Below, piece after piece: positions 29,365-38,142 of a stretch of 64,000 nt of DNA. A program made the position numbers and the translations under genes. The notes under the pieces are model-generated. The model was not told the DNA's origin, did no database searches, and worked only from the letters and a program-made list of their open reading frames with translations. Positions within the stretch are counted from its first letter, which is position 1. Each line of letters opens with the position of its first letter. The stretch lies in contig NZ_QXDF01000001.1 of the NCBI RefSeq assembly GCF_003550175.1, positions 830,501 to 894,500 of the forward strand, written 5' to 3'. Source of the DNA: Dichotomicrobium thermohalophilum (GTDB lineage: Bacteria; Pseudomonadota; Alphaproteobacteria; Rhizobiales; Rhodomicrobiaceae).

Positions 29365-30399
29365 ATGACAGACGTGGCGGAGAAAGTCCGGTTCCTGAGC
29401 CAGCCAGAAGCTTACGGCCCCGATGTCGAGAACGTCGAGGTCCGCGAAACCCACATGTCCTGGGTGTTCCTGACCGAGCGCCACGTCTACAAGCTGAAAA
29501 AGCCCGTCATCTATCCGCATCTCGATTTCAGCACCACGGAAAAGCGCCGGCGCAACTGCGAGGCGGAGGTACGCCTCAACCGGCGGCTGGCCGATGGCGT
29601 TTATCTCGGCATCGTGGCGCTGCGTCTGGACGGGCAGCGGCTCCACCTGGGCGGTGAGGGCGAGATCGTCGACTGGCTCGTGCACATGAACCGCCTGCCC
29701 GAGGCGGACATGCTCGACCGTCGGATTGCCGAGGGCCGGCTCGCGCACGCGGATATCGAGAAGCTCGCAAATTTCCTCGCCGACTTCTACGCGCGGACCC
29801 CGGCGGAGACCGACGAAGCTTATCTCGATCATCTCGCGCGCGAGCAGCCGATCAACCGCTCCGTTCTGGAACTGCCCGAGCTTGGCTTCCGCGAGACGGC
29901 CCTGCCGCAGCTGGATGCGCTCGACCACGCTATCGAGGAGCTGCGCCTGGCGCTTGAAGCGCGCATCTCCGCGGGGTGCATGGTGGAGGGGCACGGGGAC
30001 CTGCGGCCCGAGCATGTCTGCCTGAACGACAGCCCGAAGATCATCGACGGCCTCGAATTCAACCGGCGGATGCGCATCATCGACCCTTTTGACGAGGTCA
30101 ACTATCTCGGTCTCGAATGCGAGATGGAGGGCGCTGCCTGGATTCGGCCGGTGCTGCTCGAGGTGCTGGAGCGGCGCATCGACCGCCGTCCCGAGCCGGC
30201 GCTCATGGCGCTCTATGGCACTTTCCGCATGCTGCTGCGCGCCCGGCTGAGCGCGGCGCATCTGTTGGAGGATGAGATCCGCAAGCCGGACAAATGGGGC
30301 CCGCAGACCTTCCGCTACCTTGCGCTGGCGGAGCGCGAGGCGGTCAATCTTCCATACCGAGCAGATCAGATAGCGATCCGTTCCCCCGCAGGCACCTGA
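29365..30399 (+). CDS. Aminoglycoside-phosphotransferase-like kinase (COG2187 type)
   Basis: 344 residues, with GGAGG before the ATG. A kinase-like N-lobe holds a lysine pair in ERHVYKLKKPVIYPHLDFST. The C-lobe has the catalytic loop VEGHGDLRPEHVCLND (HGDxxxxH/N) and the metal-site segment IIDGLEFNRRMRIIDPFDEV. In many bacteria COG2187 proteins are fused to a P-loop ATPase domain; this one stops after the kinase part. Substrate unknown. Its last 56 bp overlap the end of the convergent PRPP-synthase gene. Confidence 0.82.
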   Translation: MTDVAEKVRFLSQPEAYGPDVENVEVRETHMSWVFLTERHVYKLKKPVIYPHLDFSTTEKRRRNCEAEVRLNRRLADGVYLGIVALRLDGQRLHLGGEGEIVDWLVHMNRLPEADMLDRRIAEGRLAHADIEKLANFLADFYARTPAETDEAYLDHLAREQPINRSVLELPELGFRETALPQLDALDHAIEELRLALEARISAGCMVEGHGDLRPEHVCLNDSPKIIDGLEFNRRMRIIDPFDEVNYLGLECEMEGAAWIRPVLLEVLERRIDRRPEPALMALYGTFRMLLRARLSAAHLLEDEIRKPDKWGPQTFRYLALAEREAVNLPYRADQIAIRSPAGT

Positions 30400-31318
30400 T
30401 GGCGTTGGCGATCAGCGGGCCGACCGGCACGATGCGCAGCTTCTCGGTGCGTACCTTCGCTTCCACGGCGGTGCGGACGCTGTCGGTGACCAGGACCCCG
30501 TCTATCGCGTCGCTGGCGAACAAGTCCTCGCTGCCTTCGCCAAACAGCCCGTGCGCGGCCAGCGCATAGACCCGCGATGCGCCGTGTTCGCGACAGGCCC
30601 GCGCCGCGCGCACCATTGTCCCGCCAGAGCCGATCATGTCATCGAAGATGAACACGCTGGCGTCCTTCACCTCCCCGGCAAACAGGGTGCCTGAAACGAC
30701 GCCACGGCTGCGCCGTTTCTCCATGAAGCCGAAGCCGGCGCTCTCGCCCGTCTCGGCCTCATAGGTCTCCTTAAGGAGTTGCGCCCGCTTCATCCCGCCG
30801 CCGTCGGGCGAGACGACCGCGACGGGCTGGCCGGCGACCAACTCCTTGATGATCGGCGTGAACAGCTTGCGCGTGTCGAGATGCAAGGTCCGGCAGCGAT
30901 AGGCGTTCTGGAACGCGGCGAGGTTATGCGCTTGCAGCACCATCACGCAGTCCGCGCCCGCCGCCTCGAAAAGCTGGGCGACATATTTCGTCGTCACGGG
31001 ATCGCGCGCCTTGGTCTGCCGGTCCTTGCGGGCATAGGCGAGATAGGGCGCTATCGCCGTCACGCTGGCCGCGCCGTTCTCCTTGCAGGCGGCGATGAAG
31101 AACAACAGCTTGCACAGCTTGTCGTTGGCCGAAGCTGCGGGCGTGCCATTCAGGCTGTGGACGACATAGACATCCTCGCCGCGCACGCTGACGAGCGGAC
31201 GGGCCTTGTGCTCGCCATCCTCGAAGTCGCGCTCTTCGTGCGGGTCAAGCGCGCAGTCCAGCGCGCCAGCAATCGACGCGCCAAGCTCCTCGGAGGCTTT
31301 CAGGGCGAATAGGCGCAT
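30344..31318 (-). CDS. prs: Ribose-phosphate pyrophosphokinase paralogue
   Basis: 324 residues with both phosphoribosyltransferase-fold halves: LNGTPAASANDKLCKLLFFI, IAPYLAYARKDRQTKARDPV (the flexible-loop region RQ(D/T)) and AHNLAAFQN. The PRPP-binding loop is VFIFDDMIGSGGTMVRAA. It makes PRPP from ribose-5-phosphate and ATP. It differs from housekeeping Prs in the N-terminus (ALDPHEERDFEDGEHKARPL) and resembles the accessory class often found beside phosphoribosyltransferase and stress genes. Such a phosphoribosyltransferase lies at 33083. It is divergent from the HhH gene at 31426. Confidence 0.88.
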   Translation of the reverse strand: MRLFALKASEELGASIAGALDCALDPHEERDFEDGEHKARPLVSVRGEDVYVVHSLNGTPAASANDKLCKLLFFIAACKENGAASVTAIAPYLAYARKDRQTKARDPVTTKYVAQLFEAAGADCVMVLQAHNLAAFQNAYRCRTLHLDTRKLFTPIIKELVAGQPVAVVSPDGGGMKRAQLLKETYEAETGESAGFGFMEKRRSRGVVSGTLFAGEVKDASVFIFDDMIGSGGTMVRAARACREHGASRVYALAAHGLFGEGSEDLFASDAIDGVLVTDSVRTAVEAKVRTEKLRIVPVGPLIANAIRCLRGNGSLSDLLGMED

Positions 31319-31425
31319 GCCCCTGTCTTAGCATAGACTGGGCGCTGAGACTTGATCGCGATTAACTGCTTTCCTGCGGGAAAATGGAAAGCTGATGCCG
31401 CTGCGGCTTCTTCGAGGCGAGAAAG

Positions 31426-32310
31426 ATGAGCGAGCCATCCGCCCAGGGCAAAAACGACCGGGAAGAGCTGCGCGAGAACCACGCGATCGCGGCGCGGCTG
31501 CGCGAGTACGCCGATCTGCTGAAACAGCAGGGCGATGACGGCTTCCGCCGCCGGGCCTACGAACGCGCCGCGGATGTCATCGAGGGGCTGGACCGCTCGC
31601 TGGCGGATATTCTTGAGAACGAGGGGCGCGAGGGCCTCATCAAGCTGCGCGGAATCGGTCGGGGTATCGCCGGCGCCATCGCCGAGATGATCGCAACCGG
31701 GCACTGGTCGCAGCTCGAGCGGCTGCAGGGCGAACTGGTACCGGAGGCGCTGTTCCAGACGCTGCCGGGCATCGGGCCGGAGCTGGCCCACCGCCTCGTC
31801 GAGGAAGGCGAGGTCGAGTCACTGGAAGAGCTGGAACACGCGCTCCACTTCGGGGAACTCGACGTGACCGGCATCGGTCCGCGGCGCAAGCGCATGCTGG
31901 AGGCGACGCTGGCGGACCGGCTGGGCACGCGGGTCGGACGTCGCGCGGGCGGCAGAGCGCCCAAGCCGCCGGTCGAGATGCTACTCGACGTGGACAAGGA
32001 ATACCGCAAGCGGGCAAATTCGGGGCGGCTGCGCAAGATCGCGCCGAAGCGCTTCAACCCCTCCGGCGAGGCGTGGCTGCCGATCATGCATGCGCGCCGC
32101 GACGACTGGCACTTTACCGTGCTCTATTCCAACACCGCCCGCGCGCACGAGCTCGACAAGACCGATGACTGGGTCGTCATCTATTACCAGAAGGATGGCC
32201 ACCCGGAAGGCCAGTGCACGGTCGTGACAGAAACGCGCGGTCCGCTTGCGGGCCAGCGCGTGGTGCGCGGGCGCGAGGACGAGACGCCGGAAAGCGGCGC
32301 GGCGGCGTGA
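31426..32310 (+). CDS. Helix-hairpin-helix protein resembling the N-terminal part of PolX
   Basis: 294 residues. Residues 10-180 are like the 8-kDa/HhH region of family-X polymerases: NHAIAARLREYADLLKQQGD, GIGRGIAGAIAEMI, LPGIGPELAHRLVEEGEVES, VTGIGPRRKRMLEA. The polymerase palm and PHP domain are absent. A different C-terminal domain replaces them (YRKRANSGRLRKIAPKRFNP, WHFTVLYSNTARAHELDKT, DGHPEGQCTVVTETRGPLAG). I know this pairing from proteobacterial proteins of unknown role. DNA binding is likely. The true PolX lies 7 kb away on the other strand. Confidence 0.8.
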   Translation: MSEPSAQGKNDREELRENHAIAARLREYADLLKQQGDDGFRRRAYERAADVIEGLDRSLADILENEGREGLIKLRGIGRGIAGAIAEMIATGHWSQLERLQGELVPEALFQTLPGIGPELAHRLVEEGEVESLEELEHALHFGELDVTGIGPRRKRMLEATLADRLGTRVGRRAGGRAPKPPVEMLLDVDKEYRKRANSGRLRKIAPKRFNPSGEAWLPIMHARRDDWHFTVLYSNTARAHELDKTDDWVVIYYQKDGHPEGQCTVVTETRGPLAGQRVVRGREDETPESGAAA

Positions 32311-32387
32311 GCGGCGCGAATTGATGACGATTAAGGACAGGACCTTGGCTCTCCCGAACAATTCGAGAATTGGGGAGGAGTAGGCGG

Positions 32388-33086
32388 ATGATACTCAATG
32401 CACAGATGACCGTTAGCGATGACCCCTCGAATATCGAGGAGGTCGTTATCGAACCGATGGGCCTGCCTGGCTATCTGCGGCTGCCCGCGCAGCCGTCGGG
32501 CCTGGTAATCTTCGCGCACGGGAGCGGTTCGGGCCGCAACAGCCCGCGCAACAACTACGTCGCTGAAGGGCTGGGCGAGGCCGGCTTGGCCACGCTTCTG
32601 TTCGACCTGCTGACGCCGGAGGAGGAGTCGGACCGCGCCAATGTTTTCGACATTCCGCTGTTGTCCGACCGGCTGGTGAGCGCGATCAAGTGGGCCACCC
32701 AGGACGCGCGCACGAAGACGTTGCCCATCGGTCTGTTCGGCGCAAGCACGGGCGCGGCGGCGGCGCTGGTCGCGGCAGCGGCCACGCAGAACCACCGCGT
32801 CGGCGCGATCGTTTCGCGCGGCGGACGGCCGGATATGGCGGCCTGCGCGTTTCAGTGGGTAAAGGCGCCCACGCTGCTGATTGTCGGCGGCAATGACCCG
32901 CAGGTGCTGCAGCTCAACCGCGAGGCCTATGACAAGCTCGACTGCGAAAAGGAGTTGATGGTCGTGCCGGGCGCAACGCATCTTTTCGAGGAGCCGGGCA
33001 CGCTCGATAAGGTCATCGATGGCGCGAAGGACTGGTTCACCCGGCATCTGGCGGCCGGAAAGGCACAAGAGGGCGAACGCGCATGA
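32388..33086 (+). CDS. Alpha/beta hydrolase (dienelactone-hydrolase-like)
   Basis: 232 residues from ATG 32388 (GGGGAGGAG upstream). Alpha/beta-hydrolase layout: oxyanion region VIFAHGSGSGRNSPRN, nucleophile elbow GLFGASTGAAAAL (Ser), the acid region LLIVGGNDPQVL (Asp), and a late His in PGATHLFEEPG. The family includes dienelactone hydrolases and uncharacterised esterases. The stop overlaps the next start as ATGA. Together with the phosphoribosyltransferase it matches a pair that in other genomes is fused into one polypeptide, so the two probably act together. Substrate unknown. Confidence 0.87.
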   Translation: MILNAQMTVSDDPSNIEEVVIEPMGLPGYLRLPAQPSGLVIFAHGSGSGRNSPRNNYVAEGLGEAGLATLLFDLLTPEEESDRANVFDIPLLSDRLVSAIKWATQDARTKTLPIGLFGASTGAAAALVAAAATQNHRVGAIVSRGGRPDMAACAFQWVKAPTLLIVGGNDPQVLQLNREAYDKLDCEKELMVVPGATHLFEEPGTLDKVIDGAKDWFTRHLAAGKAQEGERA

Positions 33087-33736
33087 CGTTCAACGATCGG
33101 CGCGAAGCGGGCCGGAAGCTGGCCGAGGCGCTGCGTCATTATCGCGGCAAGGATGCGGTGGTGCTGGCGCTGCCGCGCGGCGGCGTGCCGGTGGCGGCGG
33201 AGGTGGCGGCATCGCTCGATGCGCCGCTCGACCTGCTGCTAGTGCGCAAGGTCGGCGTGCCGTGGCAGCCGGAACTGGCAATGGGTGCAGTGATCGACGG
33301 CGCGGAGCCGATCACGGTGCGCAACGAGGACATCATCGGGCTGGCGAATGTCACCGAGGGCGACTTCGACGCCGCCGCGCAGCGCGAGCTTGAAGAGATC
33401 GAGCGGCGGCGCAAGCGCTATATTGGCGAGCGCCCGCGTCCGACGATCAAGGATCACGTCGCCATCATAATCGACGACGGCATTGCCACCGGCGCGACGG
33501 TTCGTGCTGCGATCCGCGGCCTGAAGCGCAAGGACCCAACAAAGGTTGTTCTGGCCGTGCCCGTCGCGCCGCCGAGCACCGTCGAGTCTCTGCGCGAGGA
33601 GGTGGACGAACTCGTCTGCCTGGAAGCGCCGGAGATGTTCCACGCGATCAGCCTTTATTACCGTGAATTCAGCCAGGTGAGCGACGAAGAGGTGACGCGC
33701 ATTCTTGACAGCGCCCGCGCCACCACTTCCGACTAG
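33083..33736 (+). CDS. Phosphoribosyltransferase-family protein
   Basis: 217 residues. Typical COG1926 type I PRTase: VLALPRGGVPVAAEVAASL, LLVRKVGVPWQPELAMGAV, and the PRPP loop AIIIDDGIATGATVRAAIRG. A small hood region lies between. The nucleobase or other acceptor is not known for this class. It is translationally coupled to the hydrolase (4-bp overlap) and lies 1.8 kb from a PRPP-synthase paralogue, which suggests a shared PRPP-dependent pathway. Confidence 0.88.
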   Translation: MTFNDRREAGRKLAEALRHYRGKDAVVLALPRGGVPVAAEVAASLDAPLDLLLVRKVGVPWQPELAMGAVIDGAEPITVRNEDIIGLANVTEGDFDAAAQRELEEIERRRKRYIGERPRPTIKDHVAIIIDDGIATGATVRAAIRGLKRKDPTKVVLAVPVAPPSTVESLREEVDELVCLEAPEMFHAISLYYREFSQVSDEEVTRILDSARATTSD

Positions 33737-33761
33737 AGCGATTGTCGGTCAGTTGGAACCA

Positions 33762-33847
33762 CGTCATGCCCGTGCTTGACGCGGGCATCCATAGTGGCAG
33801 CCTTCTCGCTTGTAAGCTGGATTGCCGGATCAAGTCCGGCAATGACG
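33762..33847. repeat. Intergenic palindromic repeat element (two hairpins)
   Basis: The element starts CGTCATGCCCGTGCTTGACG and ends GGCAATGACG. Hairpin 1: ATGCCCGTG and CGCGGGCAT around CTTGA, with one G-T mismatch. Hairpin 2: ATTGCCGGA (33821-33829) and TCCGGCAAT (33835-33843), perfect. This sequence type (GTCATGCCCGxGCTTGACxCGGGCATCCA and its GCCGGA...TCCGGC companion) is dispersed in many copies in alphaproteobacterial genomes. It sits between the stop of the phosphoribosyltransferase and the convergent CapA gene and could act as a bidirectional terminator. Confidence 0.8.
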
Positions 33848-33882
33848 AGTATCGGGTCGACCCAGTCTGATCGAAAAGGGCG

Positions 33883-34968
33883 CTAGATTTCCAACACCAG
33901 CCGACCATCTGCGAGGCGGACGCCGCGCCCGAATTTCCGGCATTCGCGGTCCAGGCGCGCGCGCAACCATTCGGCCTCCTCGGCCGAGATGCGGTTGAGC
34001 CGAAACTTGCGCAGACGAAACGGCAGCATCTCAAGGCGGGTGAGCGCCCCGTTCGTGTCGAGGTCAAGCAGATACCCCAGAACCAGCTCCGGCCGGTAGC
34101 TTTCATGGCCGCGGATGCCCTCGTAGTCGTTGAGGAAATCGCCGCAGCCATAGAGGATCGGCCGGCCCTTATGCACCTCGATCGCCTTGGGGTGGTGGGA
34201 CGAGTGGCCGAAGATGATGTCCACGCCGGCGTGTTCGATCAGTCCGTGGGCGAATTCGCGGTGCCGCTCGGAAATCTCGTAGCCCCAGTTGCCGCCCCAG
34301 TGGATCGACAGCACCACCACATCCTCCGGTGCGCTGTACGCGGCGATGTTTCGCGCGAGACGCTCGAAGGAGGTCGTGCTCATGTCGGCCAGGACGTGGA
34401 CGCCCGGCGTGTCCGATCCGGCGGCCCAGTGATCCGGCGTGCCGCTGGATGGACAGGCGACGGCGAACAGGTGCAGGCGGGCGCCCTGTGTCTCCACCGT
34501 GAGGGGCCGTGCAGCCTCCTCCGCGTTGCGCCCCGCGCCGACGTAGGCGAGGCCAGCGGCCGTCAGCGCATCGAGCGTGTCCGTCAGGCTCTCCGGGCCC
34601 CAATCGGCGATGTGGTTGTTGGCGAGCACGCAGGCATCGGGCTTGAAGGCCGCGATCGCCGGCGTGTTGTCCGGGTGCATCCGATAGTTGATCCCCTTCG
34701 GTTCGGGCGTGCCGTCGGCGGTAATGCTGGTTTCCAGGTTGATGATGCGCAGGTTCGGGGCCGCCGCCTCGATCTCGCCAGGCGCATCACCCCAGATATA
34801 GTCCGGCGGCACGCGGCGCGGGATGTCGCCCGTCCACGCTTCGGCGAGCCGTACATAATTGATGGCCGAGGTCATGTAAGGTTCGAACAGCACCGGGTCG
34901 CAGGGGTGCGGCAGGATCTGGTCGATCCCGCGTCCGGTCATGACGTCGCCGCACAGGAAGATCCGCAT
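33883..34968 (-). CDS. CapA/PgsA-like metallophosphoesterase-fold protein
   Basis: 361 residues. ATG 34968 is preferred (GGAGG nine bases upstream); a GTG at 34977 is also in frame. Motifs of the CapA family: IFLCGDVMTGRGIDQIL at the start, IINLETSITADG, CVLANNHIADWG (NNH metal site), VLSIHWGGNWGYEISE, IIFGHSSHHPKAIEV and LYGCGDFLNDYEG. In Bacillus, CapA/PgsA takes part in poly-gamma-glutamate synthesis or export. This protein has no signal peptide or membrane anchor and no capB/capC neighbours, so it is probably a cytosolic phosphoesterase-like enzyme of unknown substrate. Confidence 0.87.
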   Translation of the reverse strand: MRIFLCGDVMTGRGIDQILPHPCDPVLFEPYMTSAINYVRLAEAWTGDIPRRVPPDYIWGDAPGEIEAAAPNLRIINLETSITADGTPEPKGINYRMHPDNTPAIAAFKPDACVLANNHIADWGPESLTDTLDALTAAGLAYVGAGRNAEEAARPLTVETQGARLHLFAVACPSSGTPDHWAAGSDTPGVHVLADMSTTSFERLARNIAAYSAPEDVVVLSIHWGGNWGYEISERHREFAHGLIEHAGVDIIFGHSSHHPKAIEVHKGRPILYGCGDFLNDYEGIRGHESYRPELVLGYLLDLDTNGALTRLEMLPFRLRKFRLNRISAEEAEWLRARLDRECRKFGRGVRLADGRLVLEI

Positions 34969-35046
34969 CGCAGCCACCCTCCGGAGCGATCATGGCATGG
35001 CAGGCTGGGACGGTGCTTGACAGCGGTTAACGTGGCCTGCTGGCGC

Positions 35047-38000
35047 TCAGAGGAGCCGCTCGCTCTCGCGCATTTGCTTGGCCAGCTCTTCCGACGCGCT
35101 GGCGCGCGGCTTCGAGAGCCGGGCCACCAGCGTATAGACCGCCGGCGTCAGGAACAGCGTGAACACCGCCGCAAGCCCAAGCCCGCCGAAGATCACCCAG
35201 CCGATGGCCGTGCGTGACTCCGAGCCCGGCCCGGCGCTCAGGATCAGCGGCAGCCCGGCGAAGATCGTGGAGATCATCGTCATGGTGATCGGGCGCAGAC
35301 GCACACTGGCGGCCTCCCGCGCCGCCTCCACCACGCTTGCACCCCGGTCGCGGAGCTGGTCGGCGAACTCCACCAGCAGGATGCCGTTCTTCGCCATGAT
35401 GCCGACCAGCACGAGCACGCCGATCTGGCTGTAGATGTTGATCGTCGTGCCCGTCAGGTAGAGCGCGAACACGGCTGCTGCCATGCCGAAGGGTACGGTG
35501 ATCATGATGACCGCCGCGCTCGTCACGCTCTCGAACTGTGCGATCAACACGAGGAACACCACGAGGAGCGCGATGGCGAAGGTTATGGCGATCTCGCGCG
35601 AAGTTTCCTCGAGCGTCTGCGCTTCTCCGAGGAACAGCAGGCCGATTCCGGTTGGCAGCTCGGCTTGCGCCAGCGCGCGCGTTTGCTCCACCGCGTCGCG
35701 CAGGGGCAGCGACGGCGAGAGATCGGCATCGATCTCAATCGCACGGCGCTGCGCGTGACGGTCAAGCTCGGCGGCGACACCTTCCTGGCTGAACGAGATC
35801 ATCTGGATGAGCGGGATAAGCCGGTCGTCCTGTGACCGGACGTAGAGATTGCCGAGGTCGGCGGGCGAGGACACCGACCCGGCCGCCGATTGCAGGATGA
35901 TGGGCACGGCCTGATCGTCGACAGTCAGCTCCGCGACCTCGAAACCATCCACCAGCACGCGGATTGTGCTGGCGAGATCGTCGATATCCACGTTCAGGTT
36001 TGCGGCGCGCTCCCTGTCGATCCGAAGCGAGATTTGTGGCTGTGTGGCCTGATACTGCACGCGGGTGTTGCTCAAGCCCGGGATCTCGGTTTCCAGCTTG
36101 CGGGCGAAGTCGTCGGCCGCCGCGGCGATGGCCGGGTAGTTGCTGCCCGTCAGCGCGAGCTCAAGACCGCCACCGCCAGGGCCGCGCAGACCGAGGCTGT
36201 TGCCGCGAGAGATGTAGGTGGTGAAGCCCGGGATGTCGTTCAGCGGGCCGCGGATCGTCGCCTCGATTTCCTGTTGCGCCCGCGCGCGCTGCTCCCAGGG
36301 GGCGAGCGGGGCGCTCAGATAACCGCGGTTGAAGTCATAGCGGCCGGTGATGGAGAACAGTCGCTCCACCGTGCCTTCTTCGATCAGCGGGTCGAAAACG
36401 CCCTCGGCCTTTTCGACCTGCAGATCCATGTAATCCAGCCCGACTCCGTCCGGCGCCTGCAGCCAGACATTGATCTCGCCGCGATCCTCCTGCGGGACGA
36501 GCTCCTCGCCCAGCGTATGGAATATGACAAGCGCGACAGCGCCGACGCCGCAGGCCGCGGCCAGCACGATCAACGGTGCGGCGAGCACGATGCTCAGCAG
36601 CTTGTCATAGGCGCGCTGCAATAACTCGCCGAGGCCACCGAGCGAGAAGCGCGACCCGCCGCCCTCCTGCGCTAGAGGCAGGCGCGAGGCGATCATCGGG
36701 CACAGCGTCAGCGCGACGAAGGACGAGATCAGCACTGTCGCGGCCAGCATGAAGCCGAATTCGCGGAACAGTCGCCCGGCTGTGCTTGGCAGGAAGGAGA
36801 TCGGCACGAACACCGCGACCAGAGTCGCCGTCGTCGCTAGAACGGCGAAGAAAACCTGCTGTGTGCCAATGACCGCGGCGGCCTTCGCGCCGATGCCCTG
36901 CGCCTGCCGGCGTTGGATGTTTTCCAGCACCACGATGGCGTCATCCACTACGAGACCGGTGGCGAGGACCAGCGCGAGCAGGGTGATGAGGTTGATGGAG
37001 AAGCCGAACAGCCACAGCGCCGCCACCGCGCCGATCAGTGCGACCGGGATCACCACCGCGGGCACGATGGTGGCGCGGAACCGCCCGAAAAACAGCCAGA
37101 TGACCGCGACGACGATCAGCGTTGCGAGCGCCAGAGAGGTCAGCACCTCGGAAATCGCGCCCTCGATGAACACGGAATCGTCGGACTGGATGGCGATGTC
37201 GACATTGGTAAGCCGCGTGTTCAGGCTGTCGACCGCCCCGCGCACGCCTTCCGCAATCTCGACCGTGTTGGACTTCGCCTGACGGATCACGCCGACGCTG
37301 ACCACGGTGCGTCCGTCGAGCCGCACGCGCGAGCTTTCGTCCGCCGGTCCGAAATAGACATCGGCCACCTGCCCGAGCCGCACGTTGTCGCGCAGGCGGA
37401 GATCGCGGATTTCCGAGGGCTCGACGACCGAGGCATTGGCCCGCACCAGCACTTCCTGCTGCGCGGATTCGAAGCTGCCGGCGGGCACATCGTAGCGCGC
37501 GCGGGCCATCAGGTCCGACACATCGCGGATGGACAGGCCATAGCTCGCCAGCCGGTTGGGATCCACCACGACACGTAAGACCCGCTCGCGTTCGCCGAAA
37601 AGCTGGGCGTCAGCAACGCCATCGACGGCGAGCAGCTCCGGCACGATCTGGTCCTCGACGACGCGCGTGACGTCCTCGACCGGAAGCGCGCTGCTTGTGA
37701 CCGCCAGCCGCAGGATTGGCTCGGCGTCATTGTCCGCCTTGATGACGGTGATGTTTTCCACCTCGTCAGGTAGATCGCGCTCGGCCCGCGAGACAGCTTC
37801 GCGGACGTCGTTGGCCGCGTCGATCAGGTTGGCGGAGGGCGAGAACTCCACGCGCATGCGCATGTTGTTCTCTTCGCTGGAAGAGCGTACCGCCTTGACA
37901 CCGTTTACCCGTGCCACGGCGCGCTCCAGCACGCTGGTGACTTCGGCGTCGATTGTCTCCGGGGAGCCGCCGGGGTACTCGGCCCGCACGCTCACGATCG

Positions 38001-38142
38001 GCCGGTCAATGTTGGGCAGCTCGCGCACCTCAACGGCCATCAGCGCGCCGAGACCGGCGATGATGATGAGGAGGTTGAGCACGGCCGCCAGATAAGGGCG
38101 GCGCACACTCAGGCCCGGAAGGCCGCTTCCGTATGTGCTCAC
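35047..38142 (-). CDS. RND efflux permease (AcrB/HAE1 family), pump A
   Basis: 1031 residues, GTG start overlapping the adaptor gene by 4 bp. Twelve helices in the 1+5, 1+5 RND layout. The proton-relay Asp pair is in ATGLVVDDAIVVLENI and the partner Lys in VGIMAKNGILLVEFADQL. Porter and docking domains lie between. It exports drugs, detergents or other amphiphiles from the periplasm or inner membrane through a TolC-type channel; no such channel gene is near. It forms an operon with the adaptor at 38139. Substrate range unknown. Confidence 0.93.
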   Translation of the reverse strand: MSTYGSGLPGLSVRRPYLAAVLNLLIIIAGLGALMAVEVRELPNIDRPIVSVRAEYPGGSPETIDAEVTSVLERAVARVNGVKAVRSSSEENNMRMRVEFSPSANLIDAANDVREAVSRAERDLPDEVENITVIKADNDAEPILRLAVTSSALPVEDVTRVVEDQIVPELLAVDGVADAQLFGERERVLRVVVDPNRLASYGLSIRDVSDLMARARYDVPAGSFESAQQEVLVRANASVVEPSEIRDLRLRDNVRLGQVADVYFGPADESSRVRLDGRTVVSVGVIRQAKSNTVEIAEGVRGAVDSLNTRLTNVDIAIQSDDSVFIEGAISEVLTSLALATLIVVAVIWLFFGRFRATIVPAVVIPVALIGAVAALWLFGFSINLITLLALVLATGLVVDDAIVVLENIQRRQAQGIGAKAAAVIGTQQVFFAVLATTATLVAVFVPISFLPSTAGRLFREFGFMLAATVLISSFVALTLCPMIASRLPLAQEGGGSRFSLGGLGELLQRAYDKLLSIVLAAPLIVLAAACGVGAVALVIFHTLGEELVPQEDRGEINVWLQAPDGVGLDYMDLQVEKAEGVFDPLIEEGTVERLFSITGRYDFNRGYLSAPLAPWEQRARAQQEIEATIRGPLNDIPGFTTYISRGNSLGLRGPGGGGLELALTGSNYPAIAAAADDFARKLETEIPGLSNTRVQYQATQPQISLRIDRERAANLNVDIDDLASTIRVLVDGFEVAELTVDDQAVPIILQSAAGSVSSPADLGNLYVRSQDDRLIPLIQMISFSQEGVAAELDRHAQRRAIEIDADLSPSLPLRDAVEQTRALAQAELPTGIGLLFLGEAQTLEETSREIAITFAIALLVVFLVLIAQFESVTSAAVIMITVPFGMAAAVFALYLTGTTINIYSQIGVLVLVGIMAKNGILLVEFADQLRDRGASVVEAAREAASVRLRPITMTMISTIFAGLPLILSAGPGSESRTAIGWVIFGGLGLAAVFTLFLTPAVYTLVARLSKPRASASEELAKQMRESERLL

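Noticed and set aside
29227-30261. 344-codon minus-strand frame opposite the APH-like kinase
   Set aside because: The kinase motifs and ribosome site are on the plus strand; the antisense frame is a shadow.
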